This document shows positions 35,043 through 44,138 of a stretch of 64,000 nt of DNA, in pieces; positions within the stretch are counted from its first letter, which is position 1, and each line of letters starts with the position of its first letter. The translations under genes and the position numbers were made by a program. The stretch comes from Ponticaulis koreensis DSM 19734 (GTDB lineage Bacteria > Pseudomonadota > Alphaproteobacteria > Caulobacterales > Hyphomonadaceae). The notes under the pieces are model-generated. The model saw nothing but the letters and a program-made list of their open reading frames with translations. It was not told the origin of the DNA and did not search any database. Location: NCBI RefSeq assembly GCF_000420665.1, contig NZ_ATVJ01000001.1:62001-126000 (forward strand). Direction: 5' to 3'.

Positions 35043-36680
35043 TTATTCTTCGCCAGCTTCTTCAGCCTCTTCCTCGCCGCCGCGGTCCGGTGTTGGCGCA
35101 TCAGAGCTTTCAAGGAATTGAGGGTCAGCGCGCATCATGCTTGCCTGCTCATAGTCATAACCGAAGGACAGGATTTGCGCGTCCTGACCGGCTGTGCCCA
35201 TGAAGGAGATACCCACCGGCACGTCACCGATTGTGCCCATAGGTACGGTTAGATGCGGATAGCCCGCGACAGCCGCCAGACCGCCTGCACCAGACCATGA
35301 CGGCCAGACGTCCGGCTCAGTCGGCACGGCAACCGGCATGATCGGACCGCTTGGCGAGACCAGAACATCAACGCCATAATCAGACAACAGAAGATCGAGA
35401 CCTAGCTCGCGTGTGCCACGCAGAACGTCAGCAGAGGCCGTGACATAGGCTTCATCTTCAATGCCATTCGTTGCGTCCGCAATGGTGAACAGATCCTGCC
35501 CGAAGATGGAAAGCTCTGTTTCGGCATTGGCTTCATTGAAGGCGATCAGATCGGTCAGCCTGCGGCTCTCGACCGCTTCAGGCGTGCCTTCCAGATACTC
35601 GTTGAGCGTCGTCTTGAATTCATGAACGAGAACGGTGAACGCCTTCTGGCCGAAATTCTCGATCTGGGATTCGAAGGCTTCGATTTCGACAAGCTCAGCG
35701 CCCTGAGCTTCCAGAACTTCAAGCGCCGCGTTGAAGGTATCCGCCATGCCCGGCTGGTCTGACACGGAATAGCGCAGAACGCCGATGCGCACGCCTTCAA
35801 GTGATGTATCACTGAGCGCAGACACATAGTCTGTTGCGCCCTCGCCTGTCGCCATGGCTGTCAGCATCATGGCTGCGCCTTCGACAGTGCGCGTCATCGG
35901 ACCGGCTGTATCCTGTGAGGATGAAATCGGCACAATGCCCGCCTGAGAAACGAGGCCAACAGTCGGCTTGAAACCGACCACGCCATTGCCTTGAGATGGG
36001 CAGATAATGGAGCCGTTCGTTTCAGTACCAACTGTGCCCGCTGCCAGCATCGCTGCCATGGCCGCGCCTGAACCGGCACTGGAACCACAGGTCTGGCGGT
36101 TCAGCACGTGCGGATTGCGCGTATGACCACCAACACCGGACCAACCCGAAAGCGAGCCGTTAGAGCGGAAGTTTGCCCATTCAGAGAGATTGGTTTTGCC
36201 AAGAATAATCGCGCCAGCGCCGCGAAGCCCTTCAACCAGTGGCGCATCTACTTCCGCATAGTTTTGCGCCAGCGCGAGTGAGCCTGCTGTCGTTGGGATA
36301 TTGTCCGCGGTGTCGATATTGTCTTTCAGGAGAACCGGCACACCCGCCAGAATGCCGACCTCTTCGCCAGCCGCACGGCGCGCATCAATCGCGCGGGCCT
36401 GCTCGATGGCATCCGGATTGATGGACAGCACAGCATTGATGGCCGGGCCGTTCTCGTCGATCGCTTCAATGCGCTGAAGATAAGCGGTGACCAGCATTTC
36501 AGATGTCACATTGCCTGCTTCGAGCACTTCGGCGAGTTCAGGCAGTGTAAGAGCTGTATAGTCGGTCATGACCGGCGGCGTTTCCGGCGTTGTTTCATCT
36601 GCCGCAGGCGTCGTGTCCGTGCCACATGCAGCCGCAAGAATTGCCGCTGCACTCAAGGCAGTAAGGTGTTTTCTGATCAT
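35043..36680 (-). CDS. Exported amidase, amidase signature family
   Basis: 545 residues. Lipoprotein-like signal (SAAAILAAACG, lipid Cys near residue 19) and a Thr/Pro-rich linker. The amidase triad is visible: Lys119 in LLKDNID, Ser200/201 in CGSSAGSGA, and nucleophile Ser224 in GTETNGSI. The C-terminus is an acidic Glu-rich tail. Exported relatives hydrolyse peptide amides or acylated compounds; a GatA role is excluded by the export signal and lack of gatBC. Confidence 0.9.
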   Translation of the reverse strand: MIRKHLTALSAAAILAAACGTDTTPAADETTPETPPVMTDYTALTLPELAEVLEAGNVTSEMLVTAYLQRIEAIDENGPAINAVLSINPDAIEQARAIDARRAAGEEVGILAGVPVLLKDNIDTADNIPTTAGSLALAQNYAEVDAPLVEGLRGAGAIILGKTNLSEWANFRSNGSLSGWSGVGGHTRNPHVLNRQTCGSSAGSGAAMAAMLAAGTVGTETNGSIICPSQGNGVVGFKPTVGLVSQAGIVPISSSQDTAGPMTRTVEGAAMMLTAMATGEGATDYVSALSDTSLEGVRIGVLRYSVSDQPGMADTFNAALEVLEAQGAELVEIEAFESQIENFGQKAFTVLVHEFKTTLNEYLEGTPEAVESRRLTDLIAFNEANAETELSIFGQDLFTIADATNGIEDEAYVTASADVLRGTRELGLDLLLSDYGVDVLVSPSGPIMPVAVPTEPDVWPSWSGAGGLAAVAGYPHLTVPMGTIGDVPVGISFMGTAGQDAQILSFGYDYEQASMMRADPQFLESSDAPTPDRGGEEEAEEAGEE

Positions 36681-36754
36681 CAGTTCCGCTCCCTGAATTT
36701 ACGGGACGGAGACTGCGCTGCCCCTGAAAAAGAGGCAAGCGCGAAACAGAAGAA

Positions 36755-37645
36755 TTAACCGGTAACGTACGGATTAAAGGCAGAACTGTCTGCAGAAGCA
36801 GCAGGCCAGAGGGTAGACCATTCGCCGCCCGAGCAACGCACGACAGAATTGCTCACGCCTTCACCCTGAAGTGCAAATCCGTTGGCAATCGCCAGTAGAT
36901 TTGAGACACCCAGCGCATCGTCCATTTCGACAGACATCAGACCGTTGCGGTCATAAAGGAAGTAGGCTGCGTCTTCGCTTTGCGCATTGCACATTTCCGG
37001 CAGCCAGATCTGACCCGAGATGAGACCGTTGGAAGATGATGTGAAGTGAATGCGGCGATAATCATCAGCGCGTACGTCACCCATGAGGTCGCGCGTGTTA
37101 CCAATCGCAAGCTCGAAAGCCTGCGCGCGCGTAACACCTTGAGATGCCAGCTGGTCATTAGAAACGGCTGCGAGCGTCTGTGGGCTGTCCAGCATCAGGA
37201 CAGCAACCAGGTCACCTGTGAACGGCTCTACTACCAGACCTGATTCACTAGTGAGGTTGGCGTTGCGGACATAAGCGCGCGAACGCAGCTGAACGACGAG
37301 GCGCTCGGAGAAGTTCTCCATGTCGACGCCAGCCTCAATGAGAGAGACATAACGCTGCGCCTGCTCGTCAACAATCTCGTCCAGTGTTTCAGGCGCAAGC
37401 TCATACTGCTCGTAAGCAACGTTGGTATATGCCTGATAATCACAGTTATCAGCAGACGGGCCAGCGCGGAATGCTTCGTCGGAGATACGTACAAAGCACA
37501 GCGTGTCCTCGCTTGTTTCCTGCATGGACTGGATGATGGCGTTACGAAAATCACGTGGGGAGACCAGCTCTTCAGACTGAGCCAGTGCCGGAAATGAGAA
37601 AAGTCCGGACAGTACCGCACCTGCGGCGAGAATGGATTTAACCAA
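36755..37645 (-). CDS. Exported protein resembling DUF1444
   Basis: 296 residues with a signal peptide ending ALAQS. The middle (RYVSLIEAGVDMENFSERLV, then FTGDLVAVLMLDSPQTLAAVS and ...QAFELAIGNTRDL) resembles the DUF1444 pattern known from cytoplasmic Firmicutes proteins such as YtpQ. Here it is exported and has four Cys that might form disulfides. Function unknown. It lies 74 bases upstream of the amidase gene on the same strand and may share its transcript. Confidence 0.7.
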   Translation of the reverse strand: MVKSILAAGAVLSGLFSFPALAQSEELVSPRDFRNAIIQSMQETSEDTLCFVRISDEAFRAGPSADNCDYQAYTNVAYEQYELAPETLDEIVDEQAQRYVSLIEAGVDMENFSERLVVQLRSRAYVRNANLTSESGLVVEPFTGDLVAVLMLDSPQTLAAVSNDQLASQGVTRAQAFELAIGNTRDLMGDVRADDYRRIHFTSSSNGLISGQIWLPEMCNAQSEDAAYFLYDRNGLMSVEMDDALGVSNLLAIANGFALQGEGVSNSVVRCSGGEWSTLWPAASADSSAFNPYVTG

Positions 37646-38137
37646 TAATTCCTCCCTTGAACCGCTACTTTGGCGATCCTGTATTCATTCGTTAGCGTGC
37701 AGGCTCTGTGGCCCCGTCTGAATTTTCCGGCTCTTTGAACCATGGAAACCGGCTTTCACCGCTGGTCTCACGCTATCCTTAATACTGATTAACCAGAAGA
37801 TATGTTCCAAGGAAAGACAAAAAACTCAATACATGTGAATTCAAGGCAAGAAATACGCCAATATACCGGACAAGCTCTCAGATTAGGCGCGCAACACTTT
37901 CCATCTTTATTGGAATAATACTTGAAGGCCTGTATTCCAAAAAGGAATAATAGATAGAATCAGACGTCATTCTCCAGACTGCATCCGCCCTGTACGCCCC
38001 TCGCGAACCGCTGTAAAATTGTGCGGCTCGCGGAATACACACGCGATATCACGAAAAAACCCGCGGAAGTGATCAGACACACGGTTTCTTTAGCGAGCAG
38101 AATGAATATGCTGGCGATGACGGAACAGGAGTAACGT
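37646..38137. other. Non-coding region between divergent genes
   Basis: About 490 bases with no convincing gene. GGAATA/TATTCC inverted repeats lie at 37912-37938, followed by another AAGGAATAATAG at 37940-37951, so a protein could bind here. No tRNA or terminator was seen. It holds the promoters of the exported DUF1444-like gene and of the DinB gene. Confidence 0.4.
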
Positions 38138-38650
38138 ATGCCGGGTCAGGCTTGCATGTTTGATGCGATCGATAAGAATTTGAATCTCGGAGCCGATCTG
38201 ATCGGATTTATCTCCGATGATCAGTTCAACGACAAAACTGTTCCACCATATCACTCCAGCATTGGCTGCCATATGCGCCATATTCTGGATATCTTCGATT
38301 GTATTCTTACCGGACTGGATGCAGGCAAGGTCGATTTGACGGCCCGTTCGCGTAACGTGAAGGTCGAAACCCACCGCGATGTCTGCCATGAATATCTGGA
38401 GCAGGTTCTGAGCGGCCTCAATGATTTGCGCAGCGCGGATCTGGAACGCCTCATCGATGTGACCGATGATCTCGGCCTTGGTGCTGTCACCTGTAAATAT
38501 ACGCTCGGTGCTCTGCTCGTTCAGGCGCACAGCCACGCCATCCACCATTTTGCCGCACTCGGCTATATAAACTCCTGCCTCGGCATCAATATGCCGGCCG
38601 CCGAATTCGGCTATAACCCGACAACCCCGCGCGAGGTTTGTGTCGGGTAA
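38138..38650 (+). CDS. DinB-like four-helix protein
   Basis: 170 residues. HSSIGCHMRHILDIFDCIL and QAHSHAIHHFAALGY carry the spaced His residues that bind metal in the DinB/YfiT fold. Families with this fold include thiol transferases and damage-inducible proteins; a thiol-dependent reaction is possible but not shown. Stands alone, with a small gene converging on it. Confidence 0.83.
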   Translation: MPGQACMFDAIDKNLNLGADLIGFISDDQFNDKTVPPYHSSIGCHMRHILDIFDCILTGLDAGKVDLTARSRNVKVETHRDVCHEYLEQVLSGLNDLRSADLERLIDVTDDLGLGAVTCKYTLGALLVQAHSHAIHHFAALGYINSCLGINMPAAEFGYNPTTPREVCVG

Positions 38651-38652
38651 TT

Positions 38653-38847
38653 TTACTGCTCGCGCGTCCGCCGGGTATTCTGTTCAGAAGCAAACTCGAT
38701 CACCTCTGCCAGAGGTGCGCTACGCAATTTTCGATGCTGGAGCATCAGGCGTGATAAAGCGCTGTCGCGGCCTTCACTACCACGAGGCGAGATCGACCGC
38801 GCGAGGCTGGTCGCGAACATTGCAGATGCGGGTGTTGTATCTGGCAT
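38653..38847 (-). CDS. Small hypothetical protein with strong ribosome binding site
   Basis: 64 residues, Ser/Arg-rich and basic, no membrane segment. AAGGAG lies 8 bases before ATG 38847, which supports translation despite the short length. No family recognised; the C-terminal RTREQ end and the position 2 bases from the DinB stop are the only other clues. Confidence 0.5.
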   Translation of the reverse strand: MPDTTPASAMFATSLARSISPRGSEGRDSALSRLMLQHRKLRSAPLAEVIEFASEQNTRRTREQ

Positions 38848-39070
38848 AACGGATCTCCTTTCGTCTGAACTAGTACATTACAGACGCCCCGCCAGCCCTT
38901 TAGTTTCAAATACTTATTTAGTTAACAGTGTGTTAACCCTCTCGGGCGGCAAAAAGGTGATTTCTGGCTCGCCTCGTTTCAGCGTCAATATTGCGCAGGC
39001 GAAACTGATGGCCAGAACAGCGTAGACGCCTTAATATAAGAATATCATAATAAAATGAGGAACGTTCTCC

Positions 39071-39646
39071 ATGCGCCTAAAATCTGTCCTGCCCGCCAGC
39101 CTTGCCGCATTGTCTGCCTGCGCGATCGCCTTGGCATCCATGCCCGCAGCCGGACAGGCTGACACGGCGCAGGAACAGCCAGCCATCGCAGATGATGGTC
39201 GCGAGATCCTCTATCTGACACCTGCGCAGCGCACCCATGTGCGCGAAGAAATGCGGATGTTCATCACTGGCGTTCAGGCGCTCACCTCTGCGCTCGCCGA
39301 AGAAGACCGCGCCGCCATCGCGCAGGCTGCGTCATCCATGGGGCGTCCTGGTCGCATGAATGGCCAGATGGGTCAGGGACGCGGCCATGGCCAAGGCAAT
39401 GGCATGGGACGCGGCATGGGCCATGGCGGCGGACAGGGTATGCATCAGGGACAAGGCATGGGTGGCATGATGGCGAGCATGCCGGCACCTTTCCACACAC
39501 TTGGCCGCGGCACACGCATCAGCTTTGAAGAGATAGCGGCCATGTCAGACACCGCTGAGATGCAGGATATTCAACGCGCCTTTGCCGACACGCTGCAGAA
39601 CTGCGTCACCTGTCATAGCAGCTACACCGCACGAGACGCTCAATAG
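39071..39646 (+). CDS. Exported c-type cytochrome with Gly/Met/His-rich insert
   Basis: 191 residues: signal peptide (LAALSACAIALASMPAAGQA), a helical region (TPAQRTHVREEMRMFITGVQ), a low-complexity stretch at residues ~95-140, and a C-terminal CVTCH heme motif. The C-terminal position of CxxCH recalls cytochrome c', which binds heme at the end of a four-helix bundle. The insert repeats MGQGRG and GMGHGG-type units rich in Met and His, a composition used by copper-binding proteins. Electron transfer or gas/metal sensing is possible; not shown. Confidence 0.78.
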   Translation: MRLKSVLPASLAALSACAIALASMPAAGQADTAQEQPAIADDGREILYLTPAQRTHVREEMRMFITGVQALTSALAEEDRAAIAQAASSMGRPGRMNGQMGQGRGHGQGNGMGRGMGHGGGQGMHQGQGMGGMMASMPAPFHTLGRGTRISFEEIAAMSDTAEMQDIQRAFADTLQNCVTCHSSYTARDAQ

Positions 39647-39748
39647 GCGAGTTCGCTACGCTCAAAACCCCAATCCAGCCAAACAGATGGACCGGACCCC
39701 ATTCCTCGTGTTCAATACCGTTAATTGTTTCAGGAGGGGTCTGAGAAC

Positions 39749-40066
39749 ATGTTTTCACTTCTGGGGTCCATGACCCGTGCATCGGCAAAGCTTGTTGCAA
39801 GTTTCGCCCTCGTCATCGTTATCCTCGTACTCGCATTTGCTTTTGAACCGGGCTGGGTTCGCGGCTTTCAGGACTGGATCGAGCTTTTGAACGACCAGCT
39901 GCGGACGCCGCCAATGCTGGATGATCAGGCGCTTATCCTCTACCGGACACTGGTCAACGAGAACACGATTTTCGGTATTCTGATGACGCTGATCTCACGC
40001 GCCATCATTGAAATTATCGCCTGGTGCTTCGGCCAGCTGTTCAAATCGGAAGCTAAAGCCGGCTAA
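39749..40066 (+). CDS. Small membrane protein
   Basis: 105 residues from ATG 39749, with AGGAGGGG 9 bases upstream; the TTG at 39725 is unlikely. One strong N-terminal helix (KLVASFALVIVILVLAFAF) and a second near the C-terminus (IFGILMTLISRAIIEIIAW). Family not recognised. Ends 6 bases before the DUF389 gene, so probably co-transcribed with it. Confidence 0.72.
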   Translation: MFSLLGSMTRASAKLVASFALVIVILVLAFAFEPGWVRGFQDWIELLNDQLRTPPMLDDQALILYRTLVNENTIFGILMTLISRAIIEIIAWCFGQLFKSEAKAG

Positions 40067-40072
40067 TCCAGC

Positions 40073-41071
40073 ATGCGCATGATGTTCGTGTCTTACCCTC
40101 CCGAAGCGAGGGAATCGGTCGCCAGTATTCTCGAAGAGTGGGAACAGCTGGACTGGTCGGTGATTGACGCAAACGATCAGCAAATCGACGCACGCGTCGT
40201 CCTGCCCGACAGCGATGGCCAGAAACTGGTCGACGCCCTTCAGGGCAGGCTTTCACCGTTCAAGAAATGGCGGCTTGTTATTGTGCCGGTCGAGGCCTGC
40301 ATCACGCCGAAATCCGACACGACGGAAATTTCGCCCGAGCCGGACACGGAAACCAAAGAAAAGTCGCGCGAAGTCGCCCTGCGCGAAGAGATTTATCAGG
40401 ACGTCGCAGAAGGCGCGAAGATCGACTCCAGCTTTCTGGTTCTGACATTCCTCTCTGCGATTGTTGCCGCCATCGGCATGAATGCCAGCAATATCGCTGT
40501 TGTGATCGGCGCCATGGTCATCGCGCCCCTCCTCGGCCCGCTGCTGGCGTTCTCTTTTGGCTCGGCCATTGGCGATGCAGAGCTGATGCTCAAATCATCC
40601 AAGACGGCTCTGGCAGGTCTCGCTCTTGGCTTTGCCACCGCCTTTCTGATCGGCTTTCTGATCGAAGTGGACTTCGATAGCACCGAGCTGATTGAGCGGA
40701 CGAATATAGGGCTGGATAGCGTTGCGCTGGCGCTCGCTTCAGGCGGAGCGGCGGCGCTTTCTGTCACACGGGGCCTCTCATCAACGCTTGTCGGCGTGAT
40801 GGTCGCTGTCGCCCTTCTGCCGCCATCTGTCGCTATGGCCGTTTATCTGGGCGCTGGCGAGTTCACGCTGTCGGCGCGCGCTGGCATTCTGCTCGCGACC
40901 AATATTATCTGCGTGAATATTGCGAGCCTTCTGGTTTTTGCGCTGCGGGGCATTCGCCCGCGTACCTGGCTGGAGCGACGCTCGGCAACGCGGTCACGGC
41001 AGATCAATCTCGCCGTCTGGGGCACGCTGCTTGCTGGCCTGATTGTGCTGATTGTTATGGTTCTAACCTGA
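40073..41071 (+). CDS. DUF389/TIGR00341 family membrane protein
   Basis: 332 residues. A soluble N-terminal ~110 residues is followed by a membrane domain with NASNIAVVIGAMVIAPLLGP and ALASGGAAALSVTRG..VGVMVAVALLPP. These are the TIGR00341 signatures. The family has no assigned reaction; transport of an anion or small solute is the usual guess. Converges with the DCC-family gene, 3 bases apart. Confidence 0.88.
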   Translation: MRMMFVSYPPEARESVASILEEWEQLDWSVIDANDQQIDARVVLPDSDGQKLVDALQGRLSPFKKWRLVIVPVEACITPKSDTTEISPEPDTETKEKSREVALREEIYQDVAEGAKIDSSFLVLTFLSAIVAAIGMNASNIAVVIGAMVIAPLLGPLLAFSFGSAIGDAELMLKSSKTALAGLALGFATAFLIGFLIEVDFDSTELIERTNIGLDSVALALASGGAAALSVTRGLSSTLVGVMVAVALLPPSVAMAVYLGAGEFTLSARAGILLATNIICVNIASLLVFALRGIRPRTWLERRSATRSRQINLAVWGTLLAGLIVLIVMVLT

Positions 41072-41074
41072 GCG

Positions 41075-41428
41075 TCAGCGGAACAGGCGTTGAATGCCGG
41101 GCCTGATGAATAAGAACACATCGTAGAGCCGGTTCAGCAGCCACCGACTTGGTCCAAACCGGCCGATCGGGCGCACCCATCCAAAGCCCGGAAATTCAGA
41201 ATAGAGCCGCGTGAAGGCCTCTGCGCCATCAATCATACGCCCGTCTGTGTCGCGCACATGAAACCGCGCGAGCAGTTTCTTCTGAGGTATCGGGCAATAG
41301 TCAGCAGCATCGGGCGGCGAGACATCTTCGAACGCCACACGCTCATGCTTGTCCATACGGCGCAGGAATGAAATCTCGCGCCGGCAGAGCGGACATGCGC
41401 CATCATAGAAGACCGTCAGCTGGTTCAT
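41075..41428 (-). CDS. DCC family thiol-disulfide oxidoreductase-like protein
   Basis: 117 residues from ATG 41428; an ATG 36 bases upstream (41464) is possible. LTVFYDGACPLCRREISFLRR contains the DxxCxxC (DCC, DUF393) signature with a CxxC that may be redox active. The last third (GWVRPIGRFGPSRWLLNRLY) is the conserved membrane-proximal tail. Neighbour of the DsrE-like gene upstream on the same strand. Confidence 0.85.
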   Translation of the reverse strand: MNQLTVFYDGACPLCRREISFLRRMDKHERVAFEDVSPPDAADYCPIPQKKLLARFHVRDTDGRMIDGAEAFTRLYSEFPGFGWVRPIGRFGPSRWLLNRLYDVFLFIRPGIQRLFR

Positions 41429-41484
41429 ACCTCTATATCTGGGGCATTCATCCTCAAAAACCATTGGACATGTTTACGCAGAGC

Positions 41485-42009
41485 TTAGAACGGGTTCAGC
41501 GTGTAGCCCTGCTGCTGCAGGAGCGCATGGGACGTCATCGCGGAGAGCGAAATGGTGATGCCCGGCAGAAGGTCGTCTTCGTTCACATCGCGGTAGGCGG
41601 CGGTCTGCCCACACAGCTCGATGGTTACCCCATGCGCGATGAGCTGCCCGATCAGAGGCGCGTTCGGGTTGTCTGCCCCATAGCTTTCTGCGTTCAGAAG
41701 ATCGCGATACGCCCCGCCATGCACAACGACGGCCAGATGGATATTCTCTTCCGGCACACCTGCGGCGACATGCATGTTGAGGAAACGCGCTGGCGTAACG
41801 AGCGCACGGCTCACTTCGCCCTCGCCTGCGGCCTGCGCGATATCGTAAGCAATGTGAAATTCGGTCTCAGCGCCAAGGCGCGCATCTTCTACCGCGGCGA
41901 CATCACCAAAGCCGGTAATAACCGTGCCCGGCACGAAGTCCTCAGGCCCAGCGTGAGCCGTCAGCGCGAAGCTCGCACCCATAAGACATGGAACCAGAAC
42001 TGCGCGCAT
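41485..42009 (-). CDS. Exported DsrE-like protein
   Basis: 174 residues from ATG 42009, with GGAGG just upstream. Signal peptide (VLVPCLMGASFALTAHAG) then a DsrE/DsrF-like alpha/beta fold: NMHVAAGVPEENIHLAVVVHGGA and IGQLIAHGVTIELCGQTAA. The Cys in ELCGQT is the usual sulfur-carrying or structural residue. Periplasmic DsrE proteins of this type have unknown roles, perhaps in sulfur or thiol handling alongside the DCC protein. Confidence 0.83.
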   Translation of the reverse strand: MRAVLVPCLMGASFALTAHAGPEDFVPGTVITGFGDVAAVEDARLGAETEFHIAYDIAQAAGEGEVSRALVTPARFLNMHVAAGVPEENIHLAVVVHGGAYRDLLNAESYGADNPNAPLIGQLIAHGVTIELCGQTAAYRDVNEDDLLPGITISLSAMTSHALLQQQGYTLNPF

Positions 42010-42117
42010 GGGAGACCTCCACAATATCAAGATACGGGAAGGTTAGGCCTGTTTTGAAAGAGCGTCGAGACATGTCGGCAGATGCCCGTCTGCACGGGCA
42101 TTTTCGGACCTGGAGCA

Positions 42118-42372
42118 TCACCCCCAATACTCGCGCCCCATCATGGATTCACCTTTAACGATGGCGCTGTGGCGGTGCGTCTCGACGAACTCATCCCACT
42201 CAGCTGAGGGAACTTTGATGTTTTCTCCAGACATGACCGTAACAATACGCGTCGCGGTCTTGCCCATAAAATCAATATCCAACCAGAAGTCTGCTCCGAC
42301 CGCGACGCCTTCGCCGTCTTCAGGCGGCAGCACGTAGACCGGAACGACTTTCTGAATGCGTTGCTCTAACAA
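42118..42372 (-). CDS. Hypothetical protein downstream of ettA
   Basis: 84 residues from TTG 42372, 2 bases after the ettA stop codon. Soluble. The sequence DFWLDIDFMGKTATRIVTVM followed by GENIKVPSAEWDEF suggests a small beta-rich domain, but I recognise no family. Very close spacing to ettA suggests coupled expression. Confidence 0.6.
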   Translation of the reverse strand: MLEQRIQKVVPVYVLPPEDGEGVAVGADFWLDIDFMGKTATRIVTVMSGENIKVPSAEWDEFVETHRHSAIVKGESMMGREYWG

Positions 42373-42374
42373 GA

Positions 42375-44042
42375 TTAATCCCGGGAGAACTTCTTGAACT
42401 TCGGACGCTTCGGCTCAACAGCCTCGGCACCAAGACGGCGTTTCTTGTCTTCAATGTAAGACGAGAAGTCACCTTCGAACCATTCAACATGGCTGTCGCC
42501 CTCAAAGGCCAGAATGTGCGTACACATGCGGTCAAGGAACCAACGGTCGTGCGAGATGACCACAGCGCAGCCCGGGAAGTTCTCAAGACCTTCCTCAAGC
42601 GCCTGCAGGGTTTCCACGTCGAGGTCGTTGGTCGGTTCGTCGAGGAGGAGCAGGTTGGCGCCGGATTTCAGCATTTTCGCGAGGTGGACGCGGTTACGCT
42701 CACCACCGGAAAGAATACCGACCGGTTTTTGCTGGTCAGAGCCTTTGAAGTTAAACGCGCCAACATAGGCGCGTGAGTTCACTTCAACGCCGCCAAGGTC
42801 GATCACATCCGTGCCGCCGGATATTTCCTGCCAGACAGTTGCTTTCGGGTCGAGCGCGTCACGGGACTGGTCAACATAGCCGAGCTTCACCGTGTCACCC
42901 ACACGCAGCGAACCGTCATCAGGTGTTTCCTGACCGATAATCATGCGGAACAGCGTAGACTTACCCGCGCCGTTCGGGCCGATGACGCCGACAATACCGC
43001 CCGGAGGCAGTTTGAAGGAGAGATCGTCAATCAAGAGGCGCTCGCCAAACCCTTTGGTGAGGTGATCCACTTCCAGAACCACGCCGCCAAGACGCGGACC
43101 AGGCGGGATGCGGATCTGAGCTGTAGAGACCTTCTCCTGCTCCGCTTTGGATGCCATTTCCTCATAGCGGGAAATACGGGCTTTGGATTTTGCCTGACGG
43201 GCTTTCGCGCCGGAACGGACCCATTCGAGTTCTTTAGAGAGCGTACGCTTCTTGGAGGCTTCTTCGCGCGCTTCCTGCTCCATACGCTTGGCTTTCTTCT
43301 CAACCCAAGCTGAGTAGTTACCTTCATATGGAATGCCGCGACCACGGTCGAGCTCGAGAATCCAGCCTGTCACCTGATCGAGGAAGTAACGGTCGTGGGT
43401 TACAAGGATCACACAGCCTGTGAAGTTGACCAGATAGTTCTGGAGCCACGCAACCGTTTCAGCATCAAGGTGGTTGGTCGGTTCGTCCATGATGATCATG
43501 TCAGGCTTGGAGAGCAGCAGACGAACAATCGCCACACGGCGGATCTCACCACCCGAAAGCTTTGTTACGTCAGCATCTTCATCCGGGCAGCGCAGCGCGT
43601 CCATGGACATGCGGATTTTGGAATCGATATCCCATGCGTCAGCGGCGTCGATCTGCTCCTGCAAGGCAGTCATCTCTTCCATGAGCTCGTCGGAATAGTC
43701 TTCCGCCATTTTCATGGAGACTTCGTTGTATTTGTCGAAGAGCTGCTTCTCAGGGCATTCGGCAGCAATGTTCTCGAACACGGATTTGTTCGGGTCGAGC
43801 TGCGGCTCCTGCGGCAGATAGCCGATTTTGATGCCATCTGCAGCGCGCGCTTCGCCGTTAAATTCTGTATCCTGCTGCGCCATGATGCGCAGGAGCGAAG
43901 ACTTACCAGAACCGTTCACACCGACGACGCCGATTTTGGCGTCCGGAAGGAATGACAGGTGGATATTCTCGAACACCTTCTTGCCGCCCGGATAAGTTTT
44001 GGACAAGCCCTGAAGCTGGTAGATATACTGGTAAGATGCCAT
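42375..44042 (-). CDS. ettA: Energy-dependent translational throttle protein EttA
   Basis: 555 residues, ABC-F protein with two ATPase domains and no membrane segments. Walker A motifs GVNGSGKSS and GPNGAGKST, signatures LSGGEIRR and LSGGERNR, and Walker B LLLDEPTNDLD are intact. The linker between the domains carries an arginine/lysine-rich arm. EttA binds the ribosomal E site and adjusts the first step of elongation to energy supply. Confidence 0.94.
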   Translation of the reverse strand: MASYQYIYQLQGLSKTYPGGKKVFENIHLSFLPDAKIGVVGVNGSGKSSLLRIMAQQDTEFNGEARAADGIKIGYLPQEPQLDPNKSVFENIAAECPEKQLFDKYNEVSMKMAEDYSDELMEEMTALQEQIDAADAWDIDSKIRMSMDALRCPDEDADVTKLSGGEIRRVAIVRLLLSKPDMIIMDEPTNHLDAETVAWLQNYLVNFTGCVILVTHDRYFLDQVTGWILELDRGRGIPYEGNYSAWVEKKAKRMEQEAREEASKKRTLSKELEWVRSGAKARQAKSKARISRYEEMASKAEQEKVSTAQIRIPPGPRLGGVVLEVDHLTKGFGERLLIDDLSFKLPPGGIVGVIGPNGAGKSTLFRMIIGQETPDDGSLRVGDTVKLGYVDQSRDALDPKATVWQEISGGTDVIDLGGVEVNSRAYVGAFNFKGSDQQKPVGILSGGERNRVHLAKMLKSGANLLLLDEPTNDLDVETLQALEEGLENFPGCAVVISHDRWFLDRMCTHILAFEGDSHVEWFEGDFSSYIEDKKRRLGAEAVEPKRPKFKKFSRD

Positions 44043-44138
44043 TGACTGCGTGCTCTCTGAATTCCAAGAATTTCAAAGGCTGCGTTTTGCCTGAGTTAAT
44101 CGATGAATTCAATACGCGACTGCGATTGAGGAGAAACA

